DNA from: Moniliophthora roreri
Lineage: Eukaryota; Basidiomycota; Agaricomycetes; Agaricales; Marasmiaceae
Length of the DNA: 64,000 nt
Direction of reading: 5' to 3'
NCBI GenBank assembly: GCA_001466705.2
Contig: LATX02000227.1
Location: 237,402 to 301,401, forward strand
The notes below the pieces were generated by a model that was not told the origin of the DNA, searched no databases, and saw only the letters and a list, made by a program, of their open reading frames with translations. This document shows positions 35,221 to 46,663 of the stretch, piece after piece. How positions within the stretch are numbered: the stretch's first letter is position 1; each line of letters opens with the position of its first letter. A program made the position numbers and the translations under genes.

Positions 35221-36555
35221 TGACGCTGCAGAGGCTTCTAAGAATAAGGATAAGAAGAGCCCCTAGGCATTATAAACATTGATTTATTCTGTCAGATTCC
35301 CTCTCAACGTTGTCTTCCTGCCTATCCTTCGCTGTTCCCCTCAGCTGTCACCGTTGACGCTGCCAATCTAGATGTCCAAAAGTAACATAGGGCCGACATT
35401 ATCTAGCGCGAAGGTTAGCGACCATGAACTCCATTAATGGGGCAGGTACCGACCATAGATACGCATACCATAAAATATAGTTTCTTAACGTCACGGTTTT
35501 ATGTTTGAGCGTGCCAGTGACGCGTTCCTAACTCGTGCGTCATGTGACCGACAAATATCGCAACCGGAAGTTGCCAGGCTTTTGTTGCAACTTCACCTTC
35601 TACCCATATGTCGAAGACTCGAATAGTACTCGACCACACGTCACGAAAATGAGGCATGCCAACCGTTATGCTAATTCAATAACAAATCTCGTCGGTTGCA
35701 TTGCCGCCCTTCCGCCGAGTTTGAGGACAAAAACGAAAAAAGCTCAATTAATCGATAACACAACAAAGGATGGACTATTTGACGTTGACCCAAGCGACCG
35801 CCGGACGGCGAACGAGACGGACTTAAGATTCGTAAGTCATCGAGTGCTTGGGTGGTGACATTCAAGGCCTCGCTCTGAAACACGAAGCAAACCTCTCCTA
35901 ATCAACATCTCATCAACCCGGCTGCAATCTCCCAGACTCACATTCTTCGAAGTCCGGTTTCATCGCGGCGTTAGCACCTGACACCGGCTATCCATACGGG
36001 AAGACGCGGGTGCCAGTCTCGTGACATGTTCCAGAATTACGTCCCAACAGGTTGAGGTTCGGCTTGCATCCTGGGTGTCGAGATTCAAGGCTCAAGGCGA
36101 TTTCTTGCGTCTGATATCAGCTTCGACATGAGGTCCGGGCACCCAGGGTAGTTCGAGGAACATGCCGCGAAACATTGACCTGATTATCCACTGCGAAGGA
36201 ATCGCACTTGAGCCGTGCACTATCACTCCTGGACTGCTCCCCCGCCTCCATTTCACCAGTCCACGCTTCACCTCCCGGGTCCGCGGCTATCGTGGTCCAG
36301 TCAGATTTTTATGTGGGTACTAGTCCTTAATTAATCTTTCCCGTGCTTCCAACCGATTGTCGTTCTCTTAGATACCTAAAAGGGAAATATGGAGTTGCCG
36401 TTATCTGGGCGTTATATCATTCAACCTATCGACGCTTACTGGGTTCTCCTTTTCCATGATGGTCTTATTATAAAACGCTCAGGATCAGTGACTACCTTGA
36501 CTGCCTCACTACTTTCCCATTCCCAGCATCTGCACCAGAAAACAAAGCAGTCAAG
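35221..36555. other. Spacer between the tandem DUF6534 genes
   Basis: It contains no recognised gene. Its right half is the duplicated promoter region; a TATAAAAC box at 36470 lies about 86 bp before the next ATG, followed by the same GCTCAGGA text seen at 33350. Confidence 0.45.
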
Positions 36556-38347
36556 ATGGGTGATTATGATATGGTCGTTGGTGAGTTTGACTAGTTGGCA
36601 TGACATGGAAAAGAGAAGGTAGCTCAACTATATGCGACGTACAGGGACGTATCTTCTAGGTATAATCGGTGCGTCTGTCCATTTCCTTCTATCCCTTCCC
36701 TCGAATTAACGTTTGTACCTTCAAAAAGTAAACACGTTCCTCTTCGGTCTAGTGTGCTATCAATTCTTGGTATACAAGACTACCGGTACGTTCATTCTTC
36801 CCCTTACACAATGCATCACGCTCTAACACATCAATCGCAGAATTTAACGACCCTACCTGGATCAAGTCCGTTCTTATCTCATTTCCCAGTGTACCCGGAG
36901 CTGACGGCATCCTGAACTAGAACCATCATCGCCGCCCTGTTTTTGATCGACCTATTACACAGCGTTGTGTGAGTCTTCTGCATCATGCCGCTTAACCACT
37001 CAAATAACTAAACACTTCACTCAGGGAAATCTATGGCGCCTGGGAGATGTGGTACGTATAATCCACTAACGCAACACACTTGTCAACTTACTTTCTGTTA
37101 CCAGCGTAACGAACTATGCCAATCCTGGAAGTCTTCAATGTGCGTGCTCTGCAAGTTAGTTCCGGTATATTCATTCTGAGCGTGGACTCGGGGCTATAGT
37201 CGTAAGCTGGGTTATCCCATTCACGGCTGCGACGACAGCGGTCGCAGCCTTGATTGCGCAGATTTTCCTGGGACATCGGTATGTCCGATTTCCACGCTTG
37301 ATACTTGAACATCGGCCAATAGTCTGGGGTTATAGCGTGCTCCTTCTTATAAGGAGCACTTTTCTCACCGTCGTCATTGGTTTTCTGAGCATTGTGGGAT
37401 GTGTATTTGGGATTACGGCTGGGATCAAGAGTGGAATAATCAGAGAGTACGTTGCCTTTGTTTCCAACTACTAGTAAGTATTGTTGACTTGTAGAAATCC
37501 GGTGCAGTGTAACCAAGTTTGCGCCGTTGAAGCCCTTTGTCATTGGCAAGTTGATTTCAAGGTCCTCTGTTTTTGTCCAGAATGTTAACTGTCTCGCTTT
37601 CAGTATGGTAGTATCACCGCTTTAATGTAGCAGGTTCGTATGGACTGACGAATTCGTCAGGTTGGCCTTTCAGACTGCCGCGGATCTTCTCATTACTGGT
37701 GTGTCTTCTTCGCTCTCATGCCCTTAACGTTTTTACTCATACCTTATATATAGCATCCCTCACTATCGTTCTATCACGCTCACGCACTGGCTTCCGTCGC
37801 ACTGATAGTATCATTAACCGATTGATCCGGGGTGCTATTCAGACTGGTGAGTCGTATATTGAGGAAAATGGGGCAGTTGACTGACACGAGGACAAGGATT
37901 TTTCGTGTCCATCTTCGCACTCGGGGACTTGTTCTCCTTTCTATTCCTCGAGTAAATCGTGCTTTCCATATTCTCTTTTGGCAAGTATGAACCTATTGAA
38001 CAGACAAACGAACTGGTACGCATTCTTTGCGTTCCCAATTGGGAGGATATATACGAACGTAAGGCTTTGGCTCGCTGTACTTTTTTCTGCCGACTGGTTA
38101 CCCTTTTCCCATAGACAATGCTGGACACCCTCAACTCTCGACGAACCATTAAGCAAACTGTGAGCAGTACTTACGATGTGGACACCGAGGTAGGTTACTT
38201 ACACTGCTCTCCCCGCTTGATGGCTTACTAAGACCGACATCTCAAATGATAATAAAGAGCGACGGCGCGGCGTTTCGAATGAACACGCAGGGGTTTACGA
38301 CATTTAACACGATTACCGTCACTAAAGATACACCGGACGGGGATTAG
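36556..38347 (+). CDS. DUF6534-family multi-TM protein, tandem copy 2
   Basis: It starts MGDYDMVVGTYLLGIIG and ends TPDGD-stop (38345-38347). Exon order matches copy 1 block for block: NTFLFGLVCYQFLVYKTT, EFNDPTWIKS, EIYGAWEMCVTNYANP, VSWVIPFTAATTAVAALIAQ, GCVFGITAGIKSGIIRE, KFAPLKPFVIGKLIS, WTDEFVRLAFQTAADLLIT, SRTGFRRTDSIINRLIRG, TNWYAFFAFPIGRIYTN and TLNSRRTIKQT. The C-terminal tails of the two copies (FRMNT and NTITVTKD) are alike but diverge at the end. All exons seen are open. Predicted integral membrane protein of unknown role; regulation probably shared with copy 1 because the promoters are alike. Confidence 0.8.
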
Positions 38348-40124
38348 GATAAGGAACAGGGTGTTATAGATACTAAGTTCTCTGCGGAGAGCTATCGGTC
38401 ACCCCATCGAAGCTGAAGCTCTGTTTCGAAGGACGGGACTCGAAGCCTACGTCGTCGGAATGGTTCCAGACGTTGTAGAGAATAGAGACTGTATTGTTTC
38501 CGTCTCTTGGAATATGTACTGTACCTGATGTATTTCTGCGATGAATGATGCCTTATGACCCAGCCCTGCTATTCATGTACATTTGTCCTGTCTCATCAGT
38601 ACTCAACGAAGGAGTATTTCTGAGCGTTTTCTAGCCCAAAGGCGGATGACCTCTCTGTGGCACGTTTCTCATCGCATTTGACATCGCGCAGAGGTCCAGG
38701 TCCTGCAGAAGTTAGAACAAGTAATGAATAAGCGAACAGTGGGCGAGCATACCCCGGAGCCGCTCTAAACCAGCGATTGTCGTTCCACTCCCTCTACCGC
38801 CGCGATGAAATGAGTTTAGGTCCCTCAGAAGCTGACAGTATTTGAGCGGGCGGCTGGAAACCGGATTAACTAAGGTTCCTGTGCCTGATGGAAAAAGTAT
38901 GACGAGAACGTGATGAGTACGTAAATCAAACCGCATGCAGCCTACTCCGTCCTCCTTTCGTCAGTCCACACCAGTCTTGCTCTGGTCTTTCGACCAGCAC
39001 ATGCCCAAACCCGATGCCTTTCTCCCTCCTTCTCGTCACCCTTCATCATCTGAACTTCAATTTTCCGGTCGCAAATCATTTAACATGCTTCAGACCCCAA
39101 CTCGGTGCGACTCCACCCCAGGGTGATCCATCACGATTAGAGCAAAGTAGTATGCGGCCTTTTTCAAATCATGCAAATTCCAATCACTGACATCGCTTAG
39201 GCTTCTGTTGACGAGGATGGTTGACTCACTAGCATGGATATCGGGACCTATAGTAATTTAGTCGGTATTCCGCCTTGATACCGGAGGCAACGTGAAGGAC
39301 ATTATAGTCTAGTCCTAGAGGAGTTCCCTGATGCGCTGGCATGTTCTCGCGTCTGAATCTCAAACAGTTGATATCTAAACATTATGATTCTATAGCAGGT
39401 CTCGGAATCATCGGACGGTCTCGTACCTTCTTGGAATATGGGTCTAGTCTTGTACAGAGGGACTGGAGAGGGATTTGGGTACTGCGTAGTTGATCTGCAT
39501 CGGGAAGCGCAGTAAGTAATCTTCCTACTATTGTCGTGTGGCCTCTCATCGAGTAACTGATCTGCAGATCTCGATTCTCAAAAGGATACCCACCCACCCG
39601 CTGATGGATCTCTGTACGTTCCCCAGTGTAGTCTTATCCTCGATTTCAATCTTTGATTTGGTTCAAGGTGAAAGTAGACACTGGAAATCTTGCTCCCCGA
39701 GACGAGACACTGAAAGAGGATTTGCCAACGTCGATCACGTTGTCATTTTTATAGCGATCTTTTCAACTCAACTCTGTGTTCTCTATCCCTAGGCTACCGT
39801 TGACCAGTACTAGGGAACTTACCTTGCGTACTGTAACCTAGCGAGTCCAGAGCAAATCTCAAGGGGTTAGTAACACATGCTGTATGTTGTCGGGTCCTAA
39901 CTAACGATACCCATGTTACAGCAAATGCGTACATGAGACGCATATACAATCTTCCATGCTGAAACTATTGACCGGCTACATACGAATTTCGAATTTCGAA
40001 TTTCGACTGCATGCTCACCGCATGAGCACAAAACGGTCCTCAGCGCCCGTGTCCGCTTCTTTATCTGCCTCGCGAAGTATAAAGACAGGCTCGATAGAGC
40101 AATCAACCAACAATCCGAGTCACT
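38348..40124. other. Intergenic region upstream of the NLP gene
   Basis: I see no convincing gene. Short open frames at 38935-39126 and 39538-39792 have no recognised domain. The last 100 bp are the NLP promoter. Confidence 0.45.
40078..40083 (+). promoter_or_regulatory. TATA box of the NLP gene
   Basis: TATAAA lies 42 bp before the ATG at 40125, a usual distance for a fungal core promoter. Confidence 0.55.
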
Positions 40125-40817
40125 ATGCAGCTCAGAAATTGCCTCTCCATCGTTCTTCTCGCCGTCTCTGGCACCATTGCCGGTACCGTCGTAGACCACG
40201 ACAAGGTCGCCAAACTCCCCGCCTCGGGCAGTGCCCTCGAAATCAAGTTCCAACCACAACTTCACATCGGCAATGGCTGCCATTCCTACCCTGCCGTCGA
40301 CGCCCAGGGCAATTGGTCTGGTGGCCTCGAACCCACTGGCGCCCCCAGCGCTGCATGCAAGGACACCTCCAAGGCCCAGACCTATGTCCGCTCCACCACA
40401 TATCGAGGCAAGACTGCTCTGGTCTACGCCTGGTATATGCCCAAGGATGAGATCTCCACAGGGATCGGACACAGGCATGATTGGGAAGGCGCTGTCGTCT
40501 TCCTCAACAGCGCTAATCAGCAAATCGACGGTATTGCCGCCTCTGCGCATGGCCATTGGCGTAAATACCCAAACCCTGGCGGGGTTAATATCGATGGTAC
40601 ACATGTGAAGCTCCAGTACTCGGCGGAACCAGTTATCAACTCGCACGCTCTCGATATCACCGATAAAGGCGGTGATCTCCCGACTCTCGCTTCTTGGGAA
40701 GGTATGGGCGCCGACGCTGTTGCAGCTATCAATGACCGGAGCCATTGGGGCGACGCTAATCCGCCCATTGCGGATTCCGTCATTGACTCGAGTTTGTCAG
40801 GGGCTTGGATGTGGTAG
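40125..40817 (+). CDS. Secreted necrosis- and ethylene-inducing-like protein (NLP, NPP1 domain)
   Basis: An intronless frame of 230 residues. Residues 1 to about 19 form a signal peptide (MQLRNCLSIVLLAVSGTIAG). The NPP1 domain fills the rest. The signature heptapeptide GHRHDWE is intact, near residues 113-119, and carries the Asp, His and Glu that bind the metal in this family. Two Cys (near residues 52 and 78) match the disulfide of type 1 NLPs. Family members are secreted proteins that act at plant plasma membranes; some are cytolytic on dicots and others are not. Length is normal, so the gene looks complete. It stands alone between membrane-protein genes and a regulator. Whether this copy is cytolytic cannot be told from sequence. 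Confidence 0.9.
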   Translation: MQLRNCLSIVLLAVSGTIAGTVVDHDKVAKLPASGSALEIKFQPQLHIGNGCHSYPAVDAQGNWSGGLEPTGAPSAACKDTSKAQTYVRSTTYRGKTALVYAWYMPKDEISTGIGHRHDWEGAVVFLNSANQQIDGIAASAHGHWRKYPNPGGVNIDGTHVKLQYSAEPVINSHALDITDKGGDLPTLASWEGMGADAVAAINDRSHWGDANPPIADSVIDSSLSGAWMW

Positions 40818-41088
40818 TAGCGATGATACGAACGATTTGGATTTACTAGACACATACTTTTATGACTTGAAGAATGTTGCCGAGCTGTACTACCTGCGTA
40901 TGACAGTAAGCAGAGAGACATTATGGTAGCTTTAACATATCCAGACCACCTTTCTTATATGTGAAATACATTCATTTTGATACAAAAGACTCAAGTACGC
41001 ATGTCAACTCAATGTGTAAACCTTTGATGGTGGTATTTCCTGATACGCCTTGCGAACCTTTTCAAGAACCTGTTCTGGATTTCCAAAA

Positions 41089-43229
41089 TCAATGCAAGGT
41101 CAAAAGAAGAACGGAAAAAAAGTATAACTCACTTAATATTGGGCTTCTCCAAGCATAGCTATGCATTACACCCATGATGACTTCCAATAACTCGATCACC
41201 TCATCCTCCGAAATACCAAACATCATGCGCACATCCTCTGCATCCACACGACTGCGAGCTGTCCTTATCCATTTCACAAAGACCTGGCAGACATTCTCCC
41301 ATAAACAGCCAAAACACGGATTAATCCTACTCGAACGCTTGAAGTACATCCTAACTTCGGGATTCCTTAACGCTTCAACGCATGCTTTGGCTGCATCAAA
41401 CGACTTTTTCATCGAAGCGGCATTTGTTTCCACTGTCACCGAGTACACGTGAATTATCGATGCATGTGCAAGGGTGAGAGTAACAAGTTGCATGCCAATG
41501 GTCGAGAACTCGCCGCTGACGGTGTTATAGGGAAACCCAAGTTCTGAAGGGGCAAATCGAATGACTGTGCCCTTCAATGGAGGTAGACTGGCTACAAAAG
41601 ATTCAATGAGGTCGCAAAGAACTCGGTTCGGCGGGGTGTCCGGTATTTCTGTAAGTCCACTACTCAGTTCAAGTGCAAGAGGTAACGGTAGACTAAAACT
41701 CTACCTTGCCCACGCTGAAGATGCCACTCGATCTTCCTTGCCCGCTTGAACAAGATAGATGCTTTTGCGTACATGGCAAGTTCGGAAAACTCGTTGGAAG
41801 AAGAAACATCCGGGACAATCTGGGTCAGAAACTTCTGAACCGTCCATGTGCCTCGCAAATCTGGCGGGAAGCCTTCCTAAAAGTAAAGAAGGATACGTCA
41901 ATGAACGATGTAATACAGGTAGAACGACGTTACCTGCTGATATTCAGGCATAGTCAACGGCCACGGTAGATCGACTTCCAAATTTCCATCACCGAATACC
42001 GCAATCAGACTGGTCGAGGTATCAACAGTCGCATCCCAACAATTGCTCAAGATAAAAACGGTCCAGAAAGCGTTGATTCTTTCTCCTTCAACCATCGGGT
42101 CGCTCGTAGGAGGTAATAAAGGTGAATTCATCCCAGTAGCAGAATCCTCGTGACTACTCCGAATCTTGTGTAGTTTAGCGCCAATTGCAAGGGATATGGC
42201 TTGCGTTAGATGGTATTGCCCCTCCAAAAGACGGCCGTGGCAAAATAAGAATGTCGCAAGCAGAAGCTCTGCTTGGATATTTTCTACGACCACGAAAGGA
42301 TTAGCTGTTTCCGTAACCATCATCTTAGTTGCGTCGTTGATAGCCCGAGTGAGATATGCAGCAATCCGGGCTTCTTCTTGAGGAGTTGTGGGACCCGTTC
42401 CAGAAAGACGCAAACCTAGAACATGCACAGCACTGAGGAGGCCGCGGGTGGGCTTCAAAGCACGACTCGATGATTCGGGCAGCAATGCGGCCGACCTAAA
42501 ACGCTCAATGTTTAGGAAAAATCCGAAGTCCGGAGCGTGCGGTAAAAATGCGTCGATTCTATGCTGATTATGAGCTTAGTTTACGAAAATAATCAGGATG
42601 TACGTACAGAAAACGACTGAGCTCGGCTGGAGGGTCCTACATCAAACCTTGTGAGTTACAAGAATAGCAAAGCCTAAAAAATTGACTCACCTTGTTCATT
42701 TTGGGATCAAATACTTCAAGCAGATGGGCGGGGCCGTTTACAATCGCGCAGGCTTTCAGAGTCGCATCCGATGTATTTATAGAACCGACGTATGGCTTGC
42801 TGAGCTTTACTGTGCCGACCAAGCTGGGATCTTTCAATTCTTTTAGACGTGCCTCGAGTCGTGAAACGTCACGTTCTAATAGTTGAACCCTAGTTCGGTT
42901 GTCTTCGTAATCGCATGGACCCTCCAGGACACGAGTAGTAGTTCGGGTACAAGGAGTACACTGTGGCAATTTGCCGTCACATTTCTGTTTAGTACGTTTC
43001 CTATAGTAAGGATCTGATGCAAGGCCCAGAGGAAAGGAAAACTAACTATTTTCCTTGTTCTGTCGAGATGTAGAGATGAATACATAGCCGGCCACTGAAT
43101 GCACAATGCCTACCTGCAGTTTCCACATGCTCGAGCGATTCTTACACGACCAGCAGAGGTTATAGTTCCCTTGGAAGAAGCTGGGAAGGAGGTTATACAC
43201 GATGAGCCTTCACTGCTTGCGTCAGACAT
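41089..43229 (-). CDS. Zn2Cys6 fungal-specific transcription factor
   Basis: The ATG is at 43227-43229. Exon 1 (43229-43114) ends in RACGNC and joins exon 2 (from 43000) to give the binuclear cluster CGNCRKRTKQKCDG ... QCTPC ... PCDYE, followed by a coiled-coil-like heptad region (VQLLERDVSRLEARLKEL). Spacing reads C-x2-C-x7-C-x6-C-x2-C-x11-C, slightly wider than the usual x6 and x6-9. The middle-homology domain (fungal_trans) is at 42485-41930, with ERINAFWTVFILSNCWDATV and a P-W-P motif. Later exons cover 41858-41700 and 41577 to about 41089. Some intron edges, notably near 42640-42490 and the C-terminus, are not fixed. A nuclear DNA-binding regulator by family; target genes unknown. It is convergent with the NLP gene, 270 bp apart. 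Confidence 0.8.
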
Positions 43230-44682
43230 CGTAAGGGAGGAATATGCTTGATTTTGAATGACAAATCGTAGTTCTTATATACTGCTTTGTTAGTCAAGTC
43301 ATCTGCGCCCGATGACAAACGTACTGCGTAGATCTTCGGAGAAGATAATGCTGCGATGTCGGAATCCGAGTCGGAAGTCCGGAGATATCGTGATACTTAG
43401 GATTAAGTATAAGCGCTTGATGTTTATTGAGATGTTTCGAAGGGAGTAGGCTAAAAATTCACCGAGAGAGAGAGCTCCTGGATCAGCAGAACATGACTGT
43501 AGCTGTCCAAGTTCGTTCGGCAGTGTCCGCTACTTTTCCGAGGAACCGCCTATCACAGATGAGTCAGCACCCGTGCTGTGCTGAAAAACCATGACGATAG
43601 ACAACTGACTCTCTTACCTCCATGAAACCCCGGCTATAAAGATTGACAAGGTGCAGTTGTTTATGCTCTTTGTTCTGTTCAAGCTTCTGAATATACCAAT
43701 CTCTTAGCGCTTAACATCAAACGTATCTTCTGTCAATCTCGCATTCTCTCGCTTTTGAGATCACTTTCTGAACCTGCAAGAAATGCTTGGACGAGATAGA
43801 CATTATGCATGAACCTCGGTCCAACTGGCCTTGATGTGCTGACATTTGGCCAGCGCCTGACGAGAATAAGGCGAGAACCCTCTAGAAGGTCGGCCGTAAG
43901 CGCGCGTAAGCAACGCTTCAAGGTTATTCCAGTTACCCCAGAACTTGGTGTGGAAGCGGGCTATAACGGAGAGGACAAGTGACTTTGGTGAGTCATCGAA
44001 TTTGTTGGTAGGTCATCAATCTTAGTAGCCTTTACTACTAGAACTCAATTGCATTGAACATTTTGACATGACGAATTACTCGGTAGACAATGGTACGAGG
44101 TGAGTCTAGTTCAACGCCTCTCGTCCTCGCTTCCGAACTGATTGTATTCGGTAAGGTACACTGGGGCGCCTTTACAACGTCTTGACCGTATCCTGACGAC
44201 GATCTCATTGAACGAGGAACCCGACTCATCTCATGTCCTCCGTATGTGTCCAGCTGTCCCGCTTGACCTGCCAGTGCTTACATTTGCTGTTTCTGTCATC
44301 TAAATCCATTCACGTGTGTTGCCCGACGACTTCGCATCATGGTATGCCTCCCCTTTCATTTTGGGACGTACGTACTTGACCAACAATAACAGGACCCCTC
44401 AAGTTGATAATGAACGGGATAAAAACAACCTAGGTTTTCCCTTTCAGTCTCCGGGATCACCATCAGGGCGGGCATGAAGTAGATGTGGGGCAAAACATAC
44501 CGATACCGCCGAAACCGCTTTGATGATACACCGCCTTGTATTCGTACTTGTACAGTGAATTAATGAACGAGGGAATTATTTATACCCTACTGTCACTACC
44601 ATCCTCAGTTTCCGACTTCCGACTATCTGACGCTTCACGCACTTCCTTGCTCGAAACTACGTCTCTCTCGATCCTTCCTCCT
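43230..44682. other. Intergenic region upstream of the Zn2Cys6 gene
   Basis: Positions 43230-43500 are the likely promoter of the minus-strand regulator. A small plus-strand frame from ATG 43808 (57 codons, basic) has no recognised domain. Nothing else is supported. Confidence 0.4.
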
Positions 44683-46200
44683 TTAGCGAAACTTGACGTT
44701 GTCAGAACCTGATCGACACTTTTGGGTTGCAGCACGGACGATGGTGAATGTCGGTACTATTCCCTGTGAATCGAATTTAGGCATCAACATTCCATCCGTT
44801 TCAGAGAAGATAGGAGGGTCTGACCGCTGCCTGCCAAATAACAGGAAAAAAAAAAAGGTACGTTGGCGATGTCCCTGAAGTAGACGGATCGGTGGACATA
44901 CTGACGACGAGAGCGAGAATGATAGCTGCAGGGTAGACGATCCCTGATTCTCGTCTATACGCAAACGTCAACCCTTTGGTCAAAACAGGCGTGTGAGAAA
45001 GAGGACGTACACCACAGCCATCGAAGATCGTTTGGTACTTCCCATTCGCCTTCGAGCCCATGAGGTTCCTCGTGTTTCTGTTTCGCGACTTATGCACCCT
45101 ATTCTACCCGCTGTCAGGGTTTGTCGTTGATGTCAGTTCCTTCGGCATCAGTGCGGGATTGACAATATGCTCCGCCCGCCCACTATATGCACCTCAATGG
45201 CTAATATACACCACACTTGGCCAGCGGTTCTGTGGCGGGGTGTGGTGTATCTCGACCAATATGATGTAGATTTATCTCGTGTTTCTTTCGGAATACGAGC
45301 GAAGCGAGCATCGGCGCGAAGTGTGGTAGGTTAGCGATTAGGTTTTAGAGGTTAGAGGTTGGATGTTAAGGATTGGGACTTAGAGGCTGGGGGTTGGATG
45401 TTAGAAGTTAGACGGGTAGGGGTTCAGGATTAGGATATTTCTGTTTCCAAAAAGGGTAGTAGTGCGTCTCATTCGGTGTGGTGTACTTGACGTGTGTGGT
45501 ATATCTGGTCAAGGGGTGTGAGCAGAGCAGATTGTATATCTTCGCATAAGTGAGGGAAGAGACCAGTTAAAATGGTCAAGACGGCGTTGAGCCCCGCATT
45601 CGAGATTAGGTAGACTATTATTGAGCGTGTTTCCGACTTGAAGGAGAGCCATGCCCGAGGGGGCATCGATATCGGCAGGCACTTTGGTTGCGATGCCAAT
45701 GCTAGCAAGGCCAATCACTAAAAATGACCACACGTTGAGCGGATGTCTACAAACCGTGGTGATGACAACACACCATTCACAACAAAGGAGAGAAACACCA
45801 GGTGGTACGCAATTCATTTTCGGGAGCCCCGAATGATGTAGCAACGGTGTATCTACGGTGTCAGGGTAAGCAGTAGTTTGCTGTGTCCAATCTGAGCACT
45901 CACCAACATGGAATCCGCTGTAATGCTATTCCCGGTATTCAGTTATCGACTGAGATAAATCAGGTAATATAAAACGAACTTGATGGGCGATGCGAGGATC
46001 TGCATAGCGGCCGTAGCGAACAAATAGAATTCGAGTACCGGCAGGTCAGACGAAACCCAAGCACTCACCCAGTATTCACCTTCAGCCGATCCTTCAACAG
46101 GTAAATAGCGAGGCGAGCGTAGTCTCTTTTCTTTGCAGATTCAAAGTCGAACCTGCTCTTCACATGAAACACGCATATTCTCTGCAAGCATCGGTTTTAT
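44683..46200 (-). pseudogene. Orphan seven-TM family pseudogene (copy P4)
   Basis: Blocks of the family appear in order on the minus strand: DYARLAIYLLKD (exon 3, near 46120), ITADSML (exon 4, near 45920), IHRCYIIRGSRK (exon 5, near 45830), NAGLNAVLTILTG (exon 6, near 45570), ESGIVYPAAIILALVVSM (exon 8, near 44930) and GIVPTFTIVRAA (exon 9, near 44750). The invariant Trp of YIIWGS is Arg, a TGA follows GSRK, and exon 6 needs a frame change, so the gene is broken. About 350 bp (45105-45460) with a GTTAG-rich tract separates exons 6-7 from exon 8. Exons 1-2 were not found. Confidence 0.65.
45320..45440 (+). repeat. Degenerate GTTAG/GGTTGGATGTTA repeat tract
   Basis: About 110 bp of irregular repeats such as GGTTAGAGGTTGGATGTTA and TTAGGTTTTAGAGG. 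It resembles strongly degenerate TTAGGG telomere-type repeats, but no perfect tandem TTAGGG is present. Confidence 0.4.
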
Positions 46201-46663
46201 TTGATTTTCTCATCCAGTATGACGTTACCTATGATCACATTTCCAGGCTGTTTTCATGACACCCAAGCTTGTAGATAATTGGGCGAGTTTAAGGCAATGG
46301 ATAGTTGAAGGCGCTAGTAGTAGAGACGTGATGGAATGCTTACGTGGCTCTCTGTTTACATTTGGGTTAAGCCACGCGACTTTGTTTCATATCCCGATCT
46401 GAAGAAGTCGATGATGTCAGCCTTGACTACCAAAACCTTCGACACGGATTTTTGCTGTTGAATTGGACTACTTTCTCTGATCGCATCGACCTGTTTTTTG
46501 CTATGTGAGTAGTCTCACTCTCTGATGTTAATGCGACTAACCTTATACCTGAAGAATACTCCTTGATCGCGAGGCTCCAGAATTTGTCGAGTTTAGTATC
46601 TGGTTGGGCATAACGCATTAATTTGCTCTACAGGGCCACACGCTCGTTCATTCTTTCACCAAG

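Noticed and set aside
39897..40745. A 282-codon minus-strand open frame opposite the NLP gene
   Set aside because: It lies antisense to a well-supported NPP1 gene, has no recognised domain, and is a shadow of high-GC coding sequence.
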